NCBI GenBank assembly: GCA_016783225.1
Contig: JADHWZ010000079.1
Coordinates: 1 to 9,204, forward strand
From: Dehalococcoidia bacterium
GTDB taxonomy: Bacteria; Chloroflexota; Dehalococcoidia; GIF9; UBA5620
Length of the DNA stretch: 9,204 nt
Direction: 5' to 3'
Shown: positions 1 through 7,846 of the stretch, in pieces
Numbering within the stretch: the first letter of the stretch is position 1
Layout of the letters: each line of letters begins with the position of its first letter
Position numbers and translations under genes: made by a program
Notes under the pieces: model-generated
Databases searched by the model: none
What the model saw: the letters and a program-made list of their open reading frames with translations, nothing else
What the model was told of the DNA's origin: nothing

Positions 1-68
1 GTAAGTAAGAAGGTCGCTCGGGGTTTCAGAACATCGATGTAGTCAAGAAACGTCTTTCGGTTGTTCAC
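1..68 (-). CDS. UbiA/CyoE-like prenyltransferase, N-terminal fragment
   Basis: Only the first 22 codons are present; the gene runs off the left edge. Translated from a GTG at 68-66, it reads MNNRKT followed by FLDYIDVLKPRATFLL. The 'Y-x-x-x-x-KPR-x-T-x-LL' pattern is typical of the start of UbiA-superfamily polyprenyltransferases, especially protoheme IX farnesyltransferase (CyoE/CtaB, heme O synthase), just before the first membrane helix. It begins 8 bases after the aroKB stop, on the same strand, so it is probably the next gene of the same operon. An in-frame TTG at 80-78 that overlaps the aroKB stop is an alternative start. A GAGAG stretch (78-74) is the only ribosome-site-like sequence near the GTG. 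The catalytic DxxxD motifs lie outside the window, so the substrate (heme or quinone/lipid precursor) cannot be judged. The family call is moderate and the exact member is uncertain. Confidence 0.5.
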   Translation of the reverse strand, partial: MNNRKTFLDYIDVLKPRATFLL

Positions 69-76
69 AGCAACTC

Positions 77-1744
77 TCAAGGGGTCAGCATCTCCTTGAG
101 AACACTTGAGACTTCCTTGCTTGGAACGTCGCTGTGGACTACTGCCTTACCGATATCTTGGAGCAAGACCCACTGGATTGCCTTACCTCGCACCTTCTTG
201 TCCAGTTCCATGGCAGCGAGCACATCCGTTAAATCGATCCCGCGACACGTGGTAGGTAAACCGAATCTCTCGAGAAGTGCCTCCTGGCGTTCTACAAGGT
301 TCCCCGATAGGAATCCGAGCCGGTGGCTGAGCTTGGCGGCTGCCATCATGCCGATGGCTACCGCCTCACCGTGCAGAAAACGCTGGTAGTTGCTGGCTGC
401 CTCAAGACCGTGAGCTACGGTGTGGCCATAGTTCAAAACAATACGTTTCCCTGTTTCCCTCTCGTCTTCGGTGACCACCTGGGCCTTGATGCTGGCACTG
501 CGTGCAATCGCCTTGCAGGTAATCTCAGGCGTCAACCTGAGCAGATCCTCGACATTATCTTCGAGAAGTCCAAAGAACTCGGCATCGAGGATTAGGCCAT
601 GTTTGATAACCTCGGCCCACCCTGAAATCAGCTCCCGCTGGGGTAGACTCGTCAGGGTTCGAACGTCAGCCAGAACAAGGCGTGGCTGGTAGAAGGCACC
701 TATCAGGTTTTTCCCCCGAGGATGGTCGACAGCTACCTTACCGCCGATGCTGGCATCTGCCATAGCTACGAGGCTTGTAGGCACTTGCAGCCAAGGCAAA
801 CCTCTCAAGAAAGTAGCGGCTACAAACCCGGCGAGGTCGCCGACCATGCCACCACCCAGGGCAACTATCACGTCATTTCTCTCCACACGATGCTCAATGA
901 GGAAATCATAAATCTTGATTGCGTGTTCAATATTCTTCGTGGCTTCACCGGGCGGCACTGTGAAGGAAGTGACTTGGAAGCCCTCGCTTTCCAGTGCTTT
1001 CTTGATTTGGGCACCGTAGGCGGAAAAGACCGTTTCATCGCTGATGACATAGGCAGCTCCCGACAAGCCGACCTTCTTCATTTTCACTCCAAGTTTGCCC
1101 AGTGAATCCCAGCCGGCATATACGGGACAACGCCCGCTGGTTGTCTCCACTTCGCAAGCCAGGTCAGCTTCGGGGGACTGCTGTTCATCTCCTCCGCGGC
1201 TTACATATCGCCAGCCTCTGACGGCCTCTTGGCTCACCTCTTGAAGAGTCAACTCATCTGTATGGACTGTCCAATCAGCGATGGCACAATAAGGCTGTCG
1301 AGACACCTTAAGCCGCCTGATACGGTCCAGGGGGTTGCTACCGGCGAGGAGTGGGCGAACAACAGGGTTGGAAGAATATAGAGCATCTGCGAGCAAGCGT
1401 TGATGGATTGTCTCCGCCCTAGCTTCCAGGCAAATGACGGTGCTGGCTTCACAGAGCAACTTCTGGTTTCTGGCATCGACGATAGCCCCGCCTCCGGTAG
1501 CAATAACCACCTTTTCATTCCGGCAAGCCTGGGTCAATGCTTCACGCTCCAGCTGCCTGAATCTTTGCTCGCCTTCTTGCTCAAAGATGTCAGGTATGGA
1601 CTTGCCACTAAGCCTGACTATTTCATCATCAGTGTCCACGAAACCCCAGTCGAGATGCTCAGCTACCTTCTTGGCTATGACGGACTTACCGGTAGCTGAG
1701 AAACCTATGAGGGCAATATTGCTGTTGGCTTTCTGACGACGCAT
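77..1744 (-). CDS. aroKB: Bifunctional shikimate kinase / 3-dehydroquinate synthase
   Basis: This 555-residue fusion carries two non-consecutive shikimate-pathway enzymes. Residues 1 to about 175 are a shikimate kinase (shikimate + ATP to shikimate 3-phosphate): Walker A GFSATGKS (14-21), DTD (37-39) and R63 in the shikimate site, GGG (84-86), the lid arginine in RPLL (130-133), and R149. A linker of roughly 25-30 residues follows. From about 200 onward it is 3-dehydroquinate synthase (DAHP to 3-dehydroquinate; NAD and divalent metal): PPGEATKN (264-271), GGGMVGD (297-303), PTSLVAMADASIGGK (322-336), and likely metal ligands E378, H441 and H458. All key residues are present in both halves, so both are probably active. 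The ATG lies 7 bases after the aroC stop with no clear Shine-Dalgarno, suggesting translational coupling. An AroK-AroB fusion in this order is known from Thermotoga. Start choice is reasonable because the Walker A position fits. Confidence 0.96.
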   Translation of the reverse strand: MRRQKANSNIALIGFSATGKSVIAKKVAEHLDWGFVDTDDEIVRLSGKSIPDIFEQEGEQRFRQLEREALTQACRNEKVVIATGGGAIVDARNQKLLCEASTVICLEARAETIHQRLLADALYSSNPVVRPLLAGSNPLDRIRRLKVSRQPYCAIADWTVHTDELTLQEVSQEAVRGWRYVSRGGDEQQSPEADLACEVETTSGRCPVYAGWDSLGKLGVKMKKVGLSGAAYVISDETVFSAYGAQIKKALESEGFQVTSFTVPPGEATKNIEHAIKIYDFLIEHRVERNDVIVALGGGMVGDLAGFVAATFLRGLPWLQVPTSLVAMADASIGGKVAVDHPRGKNLIGAFYQPRLVLADVRTLTSLPQRELISGWAEVIKHGLILDAEFFGLLEDNVEDLLRLTPEITCKAIARSASIKAQVVTEDERETGKRIVLNYGHTVAHGLEAASNYQRFLHGEAVAIGMMAAAKLSHRLGFLSGNLVERQEALLERFGLPTTCRGIDLTDVLAAMELDKKVRGKAIQWVLLQDIGKAVVHSDVPSKEVSSVLKEMLTP

Positions 1745-1751
1745 AATGGTT

Positions 1752-2918
1752 TCAAGAGGGAATTAGGCTAATGTAGCTGTGATAGTTGGCCAAGGTTTCC
1801 CTTATATTGTCACCACCAAATTTCTCTAGCATGGCGTTTGCCAGAGTGATTGCCAGCATCGCCTCTCCAATGACACCGGCCGCAGGAACGACACAGATGT
1901 CACTCCGTTCATAATGTGCTGTGGTTGCCTTGCCACTGTGCAGGTCTACAGAGGGCAATGGCTTGCCAAGGGTGGCAATAGGTTTCACCGCTGCTCGCAC
2001 CACAATTGGCTCCCCATTGCTTATTCCACCTTCAATGCCGCCTGCCTGATTGCTAGCTCGGCGCCACGGGAAACCAACTCCCTGCTCGTTGGGTTGGATA
2101 ATATCTTGAGCCTTGGAGCCTTTGATGTCGGCCAGAACAAAGCCTGCCCCGATTTCAACGCCCTTCACAGCGTTGATGCTCATTACTGCTTGGGCGATTT
2201 GACCGTCTAGCCGACGGTGCCACTGCACGTGGCTGCCCAACCCGACAGGCATGCCCGCGCCAACTAATTCAAAAACACCGCCCAAGGTGTCTCCTTCAGC
2301 CTTCGCCTCGTCGATGGCCGCCATCATTGCCTTTTCTGCACCAGCATCGGCACAACGGACAGAAGAGCTCTCGACTTGCTGCCAGTCCATAGCTTCGTTT
2401 TGTCTTGCCTGGTGGTTACCAATATTGACTGTATGGCTGTGAATGGCAATGCCGAACTCTTGGAGGAATCTTCGAGCTACGGCTCCCACGGCGACTCGAG
2501 CTGCTGTCTCCCGAGCGCTCGCGCGTTCCAGGATTGGACGGATGTCCTCAGTGCCATACTTGATTGCTCCGGCTAGGTCAGCGTGCCCTGGACGAGGGGA
2601 AGTGATTGGCGCTACCTCCTTGTCCGGGGGCGCGATGCTCATAGTCTCTTGCCAATCCTCCCAGACACGATTCTGGATTACAAGGCTTATGGGGCTACCT
2701 ATGGTTAGCCCATGGCGCACCCCTGATACAATCTCCGCTCTATCCTGCTCAATATTCATGCGGGGACTGCGTCCATACCCAGCCTGTCGCCGCTTGAGGT
2801 CACGAGCTATATAGTCTTCACTCAAGGACAATCCAGCTACCATCCCTTCAATAACTGCCACCAGACCCTTGCCGTGGGATTCGCCAGCGGTAACGAAATG
2901 AAACTGACTCATGGTCAT
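1752..2918 (-). CDS. aroC: Chorismate synthase
   Basis: Catalyses the last common step of aromatic biosynthesis: 5-enolpyruvylshikimate 3-phosphate to chorismate, using reduced FMN, in the cytoplasm. The 388-residue length is normal for the family. The three family signatures are visible: the N-terminal TAGESHG (10-16) with H15, ERASARETAAR (131-141), and RSDICVVPAAGVIGEAM (338-354). The RPGHADLAGAIKYG stretch (109-122) holds the second conserved active-site histidine (H112). Wording such as 'TAGESHG' and 'RPGHADL' resembles the Bacillus/Mycobacterium-type enzymes more than the enterobacterial form. The start may be M1 (2918) or M3 (2912); M3 places the signature closer to the usual distance, but neither start has a good ribosome site. 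It sits 19 bases downstream of sppA and 7 bases upstream of aroKB. No missing residues were noticed. Confidence 0.97.
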   Translation of the reverse strand: MTMSQFHFVTAGESHGKGLVAVIEGMVAGLSLSEDYIARDLKRRQAGYGRSPRMNIEQDRAEIVSGVRHGLTIGSPISLVIQNRVWEDWQETMSIAPPDKEVAPITSPRPGHADLAGAIKYGTEDIRPILERASARETAARVAVGAVARRFLQEFGIAIHSHTVNIGNHQARQNEAMDWQQVESSSVRCADAGAEKAMMAAIDEAKAEGDTLGGVFELVGAGMPVGLGSHVQWHRRLDGQIAQAVMSINAVKGVEIGAGFVLADIKGSKAQDIIQPNEQGVGFPWRRASNQAGGIEGGISNGEPIVVRAAVKPIATLGKPLPSVDLHSGKATTAHYERSDICVVPAAGVIGEAMLAITLANAMLEKFGGDNIRETLANYHSYISLIPS

Positions 2919-2937
2919 AATCGCGTTTGTGACTCGC

Positions 2938-3858
2938 CTATCGGTACTGCGGTTGCGGATAAGGATTACTCAGGCTTTCCAAAAGGATGATGCCTTCGGC
3001 GCCCAGTGACTGTAACTGAATAAGGTTCTGCAGCTTTTGCCAGTTCAGTTCCAGTAGAGAACTGAGTAAAGAAGGAGTCTCACGTTTGTAGTATTCTACT
3101 TCTGGTTCCTCGATGCCAGCCAGACTGGCGGCTAAGTCTATGGCGGTAGTGAGGCCGCCCAATTCGTCAACCAGGCCTAGGTCAAGGGCCTGTTCCCCAG
3201 TGTAAAGCTGACCGGTAGCCAGAGTCCGAACCTTTTCCTCGCTTAGACCTCTGCCTTCAGCTACCACTTGGACAAACTGGTCATACATCTGGTCGGTCAT
3301 CTGCTGCATAATCTCCTGCTCTTCTGGAGTCAGCTCTCTAACGCCGGCATACATATCTTTGTACTTCCCGGCTGTGAAAACCTCCATCTCTATCCCGAGC
3401 TTCTCATAGAGCCCTTTGATATTCGGTATTTGAGAAATGACCCCGATGCTTCCGGTCAAGGTACCGGGGAGAGCTACGATTCTGTCGGCTGTTGCCGAGA
3501 TAAAATAGCCGCCGGAAGCAGCCACTGTCCCAAAAGACACGACGACGGGTTTCTCCAACTGCTCCATCTCGAGGAGGATTTCCTGGCAAGCAGCGACGCT
3601 ACCTCCGGGACTCTCGACTTGAAGGACGACCGCCTTCACCGCGCCATCCTCTCTAGCTCGCTCCAGCTGGCTTCGAACTAGCTGCGGTGTGATAGCACTC
3701 CCGGGAAAAAACAGCCCAGTTGGCGCAGCTTGCACGGGACCACTGAGAGTAATCACAGCAACTTTGTCTTGCTCACCGCCGATTGCACAGGCAAGCGACG
3801 TTGCGGGAACGATCACCAGAATCGCCATAATCGTAATCAGCACGGCTTTTTTCTTCAT
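2938..3858 (-). CDS. sppA: Signal peptide peptidase SppA (single-domain, membrane-anchored Ser/Lys protease)
   Basis: A peptidase-S49 protease that degrades cleaved signal peptides and other membrane-associated peptides on the outer face of the cytoplasmic membrane. At 306 residues it is the short, single-domain type, like Bacillus SppA, not the long tandem-domain E. coli form. An N-terminal KKK followed by a hydrophobic stretch (5-23) is a signal anchor. It ends in TSLAC, where C24 could be a weak lipobox cysteine. Conserved SPGGS is at 83-87, the nucleophile region AASGGYF has S115, and the general base is probably K167 in GKYKDM. The 52-residue Ser-to-Lys spacing matches my memory of the Bacillus enzyme. 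A very strong ribosome site (TAGGAGGTGA) lies 4 bases before the ATG, inside the 3' end of aroE; the two genes overlap by one base (TGATG). A membrane protease between aro genes is an odd neighbour and may simply be hitch-hiking in the operon. Confidence 0.95.
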   Translation of the reverse strand: MKKKAVLITIMAILVIVPATSLACAIGGEQDKVAVITLSGPVQAAPTGLFFPGSAITPQLVRSQLERAREDGAVKAVVLQVESPGGSVAACQEILLEMEQLEKPVVVSFGTVAASGGYFISATADRIVALPGTLTGSIGVISQIPNIKGLYEKLGIEMEVFTAGKYKDMYAGVRELTPEEQEIMQQMTDQMYDQFVQVVAEGRGLSEEKVRTLATGQLYTGEQALDLGLVDELGGLTTAIDLAASLAGIEEPEVEYYKRETPSLLSSLLELNWQKLQNLIQLQSLGAEGIILLESLSNPYPQPQYR

Positions 3859-4736
3859 CAGTCACCTCCTATTTCCGATAAGGCTTGCTTGGCTGTTGCA
3901 AGCATTATGTCAAGTGGTGCCTCCCTACCCGTCCATAGCTTGAACGAAGCAGCACCTTGGTAAACCAACATGGGCAAACCGCCCAGCACACTGGCACCGG
4001 CTTCTCTAGCCGTTCTTAACAGGGGTGTTTCTGAGGGATTATACACCAAGTCATAAACTAGAGCATCTTTCGGAATCGAACCTGTTGCCAAGGGCGATTG
4101 GTCTTCCTGAGGAGAGTGCCGCATTCCGAAAGTGGTGCAGTTAACCAGGAGTTGGCAGCGTCGGACTGCTTCTAGAAGTTTGGGGGTTTGCCACGGTAGT
4201 GCAACTGTCTCTGCGTCTATTCCATTGTCCACGGCGTACTCCGTCAGGGACTGGGCCAGGCTTTGGGCTCGCGCCTGAGTGCGATTGGCAATAGCCAGTG
4301 AGGTAACGTGTCCTTGGAGAAGAGCAAAACCAACGGCACGCGCACCGCCACCGGCACCGAGAACTACCACTCGTTTGTTCTCCGGGTCAAACTTCGAGTC
4401 GTCACGCAAAGCCCGGAGGAAGCCATGGGCGTCAGTGTTGAACCCTACGAGATTCCCGTCTCGATTGACCACTGTATTCACGGCGCCAATCAGACTGGCC
4501 AGGTCATCGATCTCGTCTATGAGATGCAGAACTGTCTCTTTATAAGGTACGGTTACGTTTGCCCCTAGGTTTTCGACCTGCCTTAGTCGATTTATGGCAG
4601 ATGGCAGATTCTCGGCTTCTGTTTCCCAGACCGCGTACTGAATGTCGAGCCCGTGATAGTCCAGGGCGGCTTGTTGGAGAGCGGGAGACAATGAGTGTTT
4701 CAGCGGGTACCCGATGACGCCAATATGCTGTGTCAT
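3858..4736 (-). CDS. aroE: Shikimate 5-dehydrogenase
   Basis: Reduces 3-dehydroshikimate to shikimate with NADPH, step 4 of the shikimate pathway, in the cytoplasm. The 292-residue protein has the usual two domains. The substrate domain shows GYPLKHSLSP with the shikimate-binding serines S15 and S17, NVTVPYKE with catalytic K66, GAVNTVV with N87, and NTDAHG with catalytic D102. The nucleotide domain has GAGGGARA (127-134) and NRT (151-153), which fits NADP preference. A late YQGAASF motif supplies the final substrate contacts. Nothing is missing, and the presence of K66, D102 and both serines argues for true AroE rather than a quinate/shikimate YdiB-like relative. Its ATG overlaps the ruvX stop in an ATGA arrangement (4733-4736) with no strong ribosome site of its own, so it is probably translated by coupling. 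Its last codons contain the ribosome site of sppA. Confidence 0.96.
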   Translation of the reverse strand: MTQHIGVIGYPLKHSLSPALQQAALDYHGLDIQYAVWETEAENLPSAINRLRQVENLGANVTVPYKETVLHLIDEIDDLASLIGAVNTVVNRDGNLVGFNTDAHGFLRALRDDSKFDPENKRVVVLGAGGGARAVGFALLQGHVTSLAIANRTQARAQSLAQSLTEYAVDNGIDAETVALPWQTPKLLEAVRRCQLLVNCTTFGMRHSPQEDQSPLATGSIPKDALVYDLVYNPSETPLLRTAREAGASVLGGLPMLVYQGAASFKLWTGREAPLDIMLATAKQALSEIGGD

Positions 4737-5155
4737 TGATCAGAGGCTCTCAGGCTATCCAGGTATCCCTGCAGGATGAAGGCTGCGGCGGCGGCATCAC
4801 GTCGTTGTTTTAGTGAGTGCCTCTTAGTCTTGGCTTCTACCAGCAGACGCTCAGCGGCCACACTGGATAACCGCTCGTCCTGTGTCTCGATCTTGACCTT
4901 GGTGTGCCTGGAGAGCTTTTCGACAAAAGCCATTACCTTGTTGGCCTGGTGGCCAATACTGCCATCCAGAGAGTAGGGCAAACCGACCACTATTCGCTGC
5001 ACCTCGTGTTTATCTACAAGTTGAACAATAGCATCTATGGCTTCCTCCTCATTATCCCTGATGATAGTGGATAGTGGACTGGCCAGAATCTGTTCGGGGT
5101 CGCTGATGGCAACTCCTATTCTTTTGTCTCCAACGTCCAACCCTAAACAACGCAT
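4733..5155 (-). CDS. ruvX: RuvX/YqgF-family Holliday-junction resolvase-like nuclease
   Basis: A 140-residue member of the YqgF/RuvX family with an RNase H-like fold, the usual family length. The family is essential in several bacteria and is linked to 16S rRNA 5'-end maturation and, by fold, to Holliday-junction resolution. The in vivo role here is inferred from family only. The N-terminal GLDVGDKRIGVAISD (5-19) carries acidic residue D7, VVGLPYSLDGS is at 56-66, DERLSS supplies E94 (93-98), and RRDAAAAAF supplies D120 (118-126). Together these give the expected three acidic metal-binding positions. It lies 9 bases after alaS, with a GAGG ribosome site overlapping the alaS stop (TGAGG) and 7 bases from the ATG. 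An alaS-ruvX pairing also occurs in Firmicutes, supporting orthology. The gene overlaps aroE by 4 bases. Confidence 0.95.
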   Translation of the reverse strand: MRCLGLDVGDKRIGVAISDPEQILASPLSTIIRDNEEEAIDAIVQLVDKHEVQRIVVGLPYSLDGSIGHQANKVMAFVEKLSRHTKVKIETQDERLSSVAAERLLVEAKTKRHSLKQRRDAAAAAFILQGYLDSLRASDQ

Positions 5156-5164
5156 GTTGAAGCC

Positions 5165-7840
5165 TCAGTCAACTTCCTCAACCAACTTCTTTACTACGTC
5201 AAGAGCCTCATTGAGCTTACTCTTGTCTCTACCGCCGGCCTGTGCCATATCTGCTTTGCCACCACCACTGCCACCGGTGACCTCGGCCACCCCCTTTACT
5301 ATCGCACCCGCATGCAAGCCTCTATCGACTAGATCTGGACTTACATTAGCCATAAAGGCAGGTTTATCCTGATAGACTGTCCCCAAAACTATCACGGCGC
5401 TCTTCAGCCGGTCCCGTAATAAATCTCCCATCTCTCTCAAAGCGGGCATCGAAGAGGACGGTACTTTGGCAGCCAGGACTGTTATTCCGTTCACCTTCTC
5501 CGTTTTCCCAAGCAAACCTTCAACCATGTTGCGTGACAGCTCTCTCTCGAGAGATGCCGCCCGCTTTTGCTCGGCAGTCAACTGAGCTGTGAGGGCGATT
5601 GTGGCCTTCTGTACCTCGGAAGGTGTACTTTTCAGCTTCTCAGCTATAGCCTCCAATATGCCAAGGCGTTCTTCAAGGAACCCTTCAGCTCCTCTGCCGG
5701 TGACCGCTTCGATTCGGCGCAGACCGGTGCCGATGCTGCTTTCACCCGTTATTAGCATCAGGCTGATTTCTCCGGTCGATTTGACATGCGTGCCACTACA
5801 AAGCTCAGCACTTACCGGAGGTTCTCCTACTTCCATCACCCGAACCGTTTCTCCGTATTTCTCGTCGAAGAGGGCAATAGCACCTTCATCAATGGCTTGC
5901 TTGTATGGAATCTCTTTGCTCGTCACTGGCAAACTCTCACGTATCCTTTCATTGACGATACGTTGGATTTTGTCAAGTTGCTCCTTGCTGATGGCTACGA
6001 GGTGGGAAAAATCAAAACGAAATCGCTCCGGAGCTACCAGGGAGCCTCTCTGATAGACATGCCTGCCCAGTACCTCGCGCAAAGCTGCCTGAAGCAGGTG
6101 TGTCGCTGTATGATTTCGAGCGATATCAAGGCGACGTTCTACATCAACCTCAGCTTCGGCAGTATCTCCAACCGAGACACTACCTTTGACGACTTGCCCT
6201 AAATGGACAACTGCTCCTTCAGCTAAATTGCCAAAAGGCGACCGGACAGTCTTGGTGATATCAACTTGACCGGAATCGGCTGTTATCTTGCCCGTATCGC
6301 CCACCTGTCCTCCCATCTCCCCATAGAAGGGTGTTTCATCGAGGACAACAGCAACCTCCTGGCCTTCAGTGGCAGAGGATATAGAAACACCGGAACCTTG
6401 GTCTAATATGTAACTTACTTTGGAGCTGCTCATCAACTTATCATAGCCCACAAAGCTAGAAGGCTTAGAAACATATTTAGCTGGACTAATAACAACAGAC
6501 GGGGGAATTGCAGAGGCTATTGCACTAGCAGTAGGAACAAATATATGAACATCTCTAGCCCTCTTCCGCTGCTTTTCCATCTCAGCTTCAAAACCTCCGA
6601 GGTCAACAGATAATCCTCTCTCCTTGGCAATCTCGGCGGTTAATTCTTTAGGAAAACCATATGTATCCCAAAGCCTGAAGACTTCTTCGCCTGCAATACA
6701 CTTGTTTCCTTGATTGATGGTTTCGTCAACAGCTTTCTCGACGAGGTTAATGCCAGTGTCCAAAGCACTGATAAATTTCTCCTCTTCTAATTTGATTACT
6801 TCGCCTATGAGATTTTGGTTGGCTATCAGCTCAGGATATATATGTCCCATCTTGGTGATAACAGCTTCGGCCATTTCGTTCAGGAATGGCTTGTCGATGC
6901 CTAGTTTCCTGCCGAAGAAGCATGCCCGGCGCAGAATCCGGCGCAGGACGTAACCCCTCCCCTCGTTGGATGGCAGAACACCATCAGCAATCAGAAAAGC
7001 GCTACCCCGGCTGTGCTCAGCTACGATCCTGACAGCTTGGTCAGCAACTTTGTCGCCCCCATATTCTCTGCCGGCTAAAGCGCCAACCTTGTCCCGAATA
7101 GGAAGGAAAAGGTCTGTACTGTACACAGAGGAGACTCCTTGCATCGCTGCAGCGGTTCGCTCTAGGCCCATTCCGGTGTCGATATTGGGCTTTGGCAACG
7201 GGGTACGCTTTCCATCGCGGTCCTGGTTATACTGGGTAAACACCAGATTCCAGATCTCGGAAAACCGATCGCAGTCGCAACCGGGTGCACATTCAGGCCT
7301 GCCGCAGCCAACTTCCTCACCGAAATCGTAATGTATCTCGCTACATGGCCCGCAGGGCCCCGAATCCCCTGCCGGCCCCCAGAAATTGTCTTCTTCTCCA
7401 AGCCTTACAATTCTCTCTTTGGGAAAGCCTATTCCCTGCCAGCAGTCAAATGCGTCATCGTCGTCCAGATAAATCGTCACCCATAGCTGCTCACGTGGAA
7501 GATTCAAACGCAGGGTGACCAACTCCCAGGCCCAGGTAATAGCTTCCTGCTTGAAGTAATCGCCAACGCTGAAGTTCCCCAGCATCTCGAAGAATGTCAG
7601 GTGCTTACCATCGCCCACTGAATCGATATCTGTGGTGCGGAAGCACTTCTGGCATGAAGCCAGGCGAGGACTTGGTGGTACGGCTAATCCCAGGAAGTAG
7701 GGCTTGATCTGCACCATTCCGGCGCTGGTCAGCAGCAGGGTAGAATCACCGTGAGGCACCAAAGATGAACCGGGGATTACCTTGTGCTGTTTTTCCTCGA
7801 AAAAACGCAGAAAAGTCTCTCTGATCTCGTCACTGTTCAT
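5165..7840 (-). CDS. alaS: Alanyl-tRNA synthetase
   Basis: Charges tRNA-Ala with alanine and hydrolyses mischarged Ser/Gly-tRNA-Ala, in the cytoplasm. At 891 residues it is full length. The class II catalytic core occupies roughly 1-240 (GSSLVPHGDSTLLLTSAGM at 24-42, CFRTTDID at 66-73, FFEMLGNFS at 83-91, GMGLER at 223-228). A cysteine-rich insert (C179, C184, C188, C190) like that of many bacterial enzymes is present. The tRNA-recognition region follows. The editing domain has its zinc ligands intact: HTATH (H577, H581) and CSGTH (C681, H685). The C-terminal DHHA1/C-Ala part ends with GGSGGGKADMAQAGG (856-870). The ATG is preceded 6 bases away by AGGTGA and about 18 bases away by a strong -10 box. 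It is the first gene of the minus-strand string. Residues 433-454, just before the editing domain, form an unusual uncharged Ala/Ser/Pro/Ile/Val-rich stretch encoded by AT-rich DNA. Confidence 0.98.
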   Translation of the reverse strand: MNSDEIRETFLRFFEEKQHKVIPGSSLVPHGDSTLLLTSAGMVQIKPYFLGLAVPPSPRLASCQKCFRTTDIDSVGDGKHLTFFEMLGNFSVGDYFKQEAITWAWELVTLRLNLPREQLWVTIYLDDDDAFDCWQGIGFPKERIVRLGEEDNFWGPAGDSGPCGPCSEIHYDFGEEVGCGRPECAPGCDCDRFSEIWNLVFTQYNQDRDGKRTPLPKPNIDTGMGLERTAAAMQGVSSVYSTDLFLPIRDKVGALAGREYGGDKVADQAVRIVAEHSRGSAFLIADGVLPSNEGRGYVLRRILRRACFFGRKLGIDKPFLNEMAEAVITKMGHIYPELIANQNLIGEVIKLEEEKFISALDTGINLVEKAVDETINQGNKCIAGEEVFRLWDTYGFPKELTAEIAKERGLSVDLGGFEAEMEKQRKRARDVHIFVPTASAIASAIPPSVVISPAKYVSKPSSFVGYDKLMSSSKVSYILDQGSGVSISSATEGQEVAVVLDETPFYGEMGGQVGDTGKITADSGQVDITKTVRSPFGNLAEGAVVHLGQVVKGSVSVGDTAEAEVDVERRLDIARNHTATHLLQAALREVLGRHVYQRGSLVAPERFRFDFSHLVAISKEQLDKIQRIVNERIRESLPVTSKEIPYKQAIDEGAIALFDEKYGETVRVMEVGEPPVSAELCSGTHVKSTGEISLMLITGESSIGTGLRRIEAVTGRGAEGFLEERLGILEAIAEKLKSTPSEVQKATIALTAQLTAEQKRAASLERELSRNMVEGLLGKTEKVNGITVLAAKVPSSSMPALREMGDLLRDRLKSAVIVLGTVYQDKPAFMANVSPDLVDRGLHAGAIVKGVAEVTGGSGGGKADMAQAGGRDKSKLNEALDVVKKLVEEVD

Positions 7841-7846
7841 TGACCA

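Noticed and set aside
169..190. Cysteine-rich insert of AlaS (C179-C190) considered as an unusual metal site (residue numbering)
   Set aside because: A similar cysteine-rich insert is common in many bacterial alanyl-tRNA synthetases, so it is not a novelty. The coordinates given here are protein residues 169-190, not window bases.
722..1105. A 127-codon plus-strand open frame opposite aroKB
   Set aside because: It is antisense to the conserved dehydroquinate synthase half, shows no recognisable motifs or ribosome site, and fits the usual pattern of shadow frames in a GC-moderate gene.
5589..6202. Long plus-strand open frames opposite alaS
   Set aside because: They are antisense to the editing domain of a full-length, well-conserved alaS and have no supporting start signals or family features.
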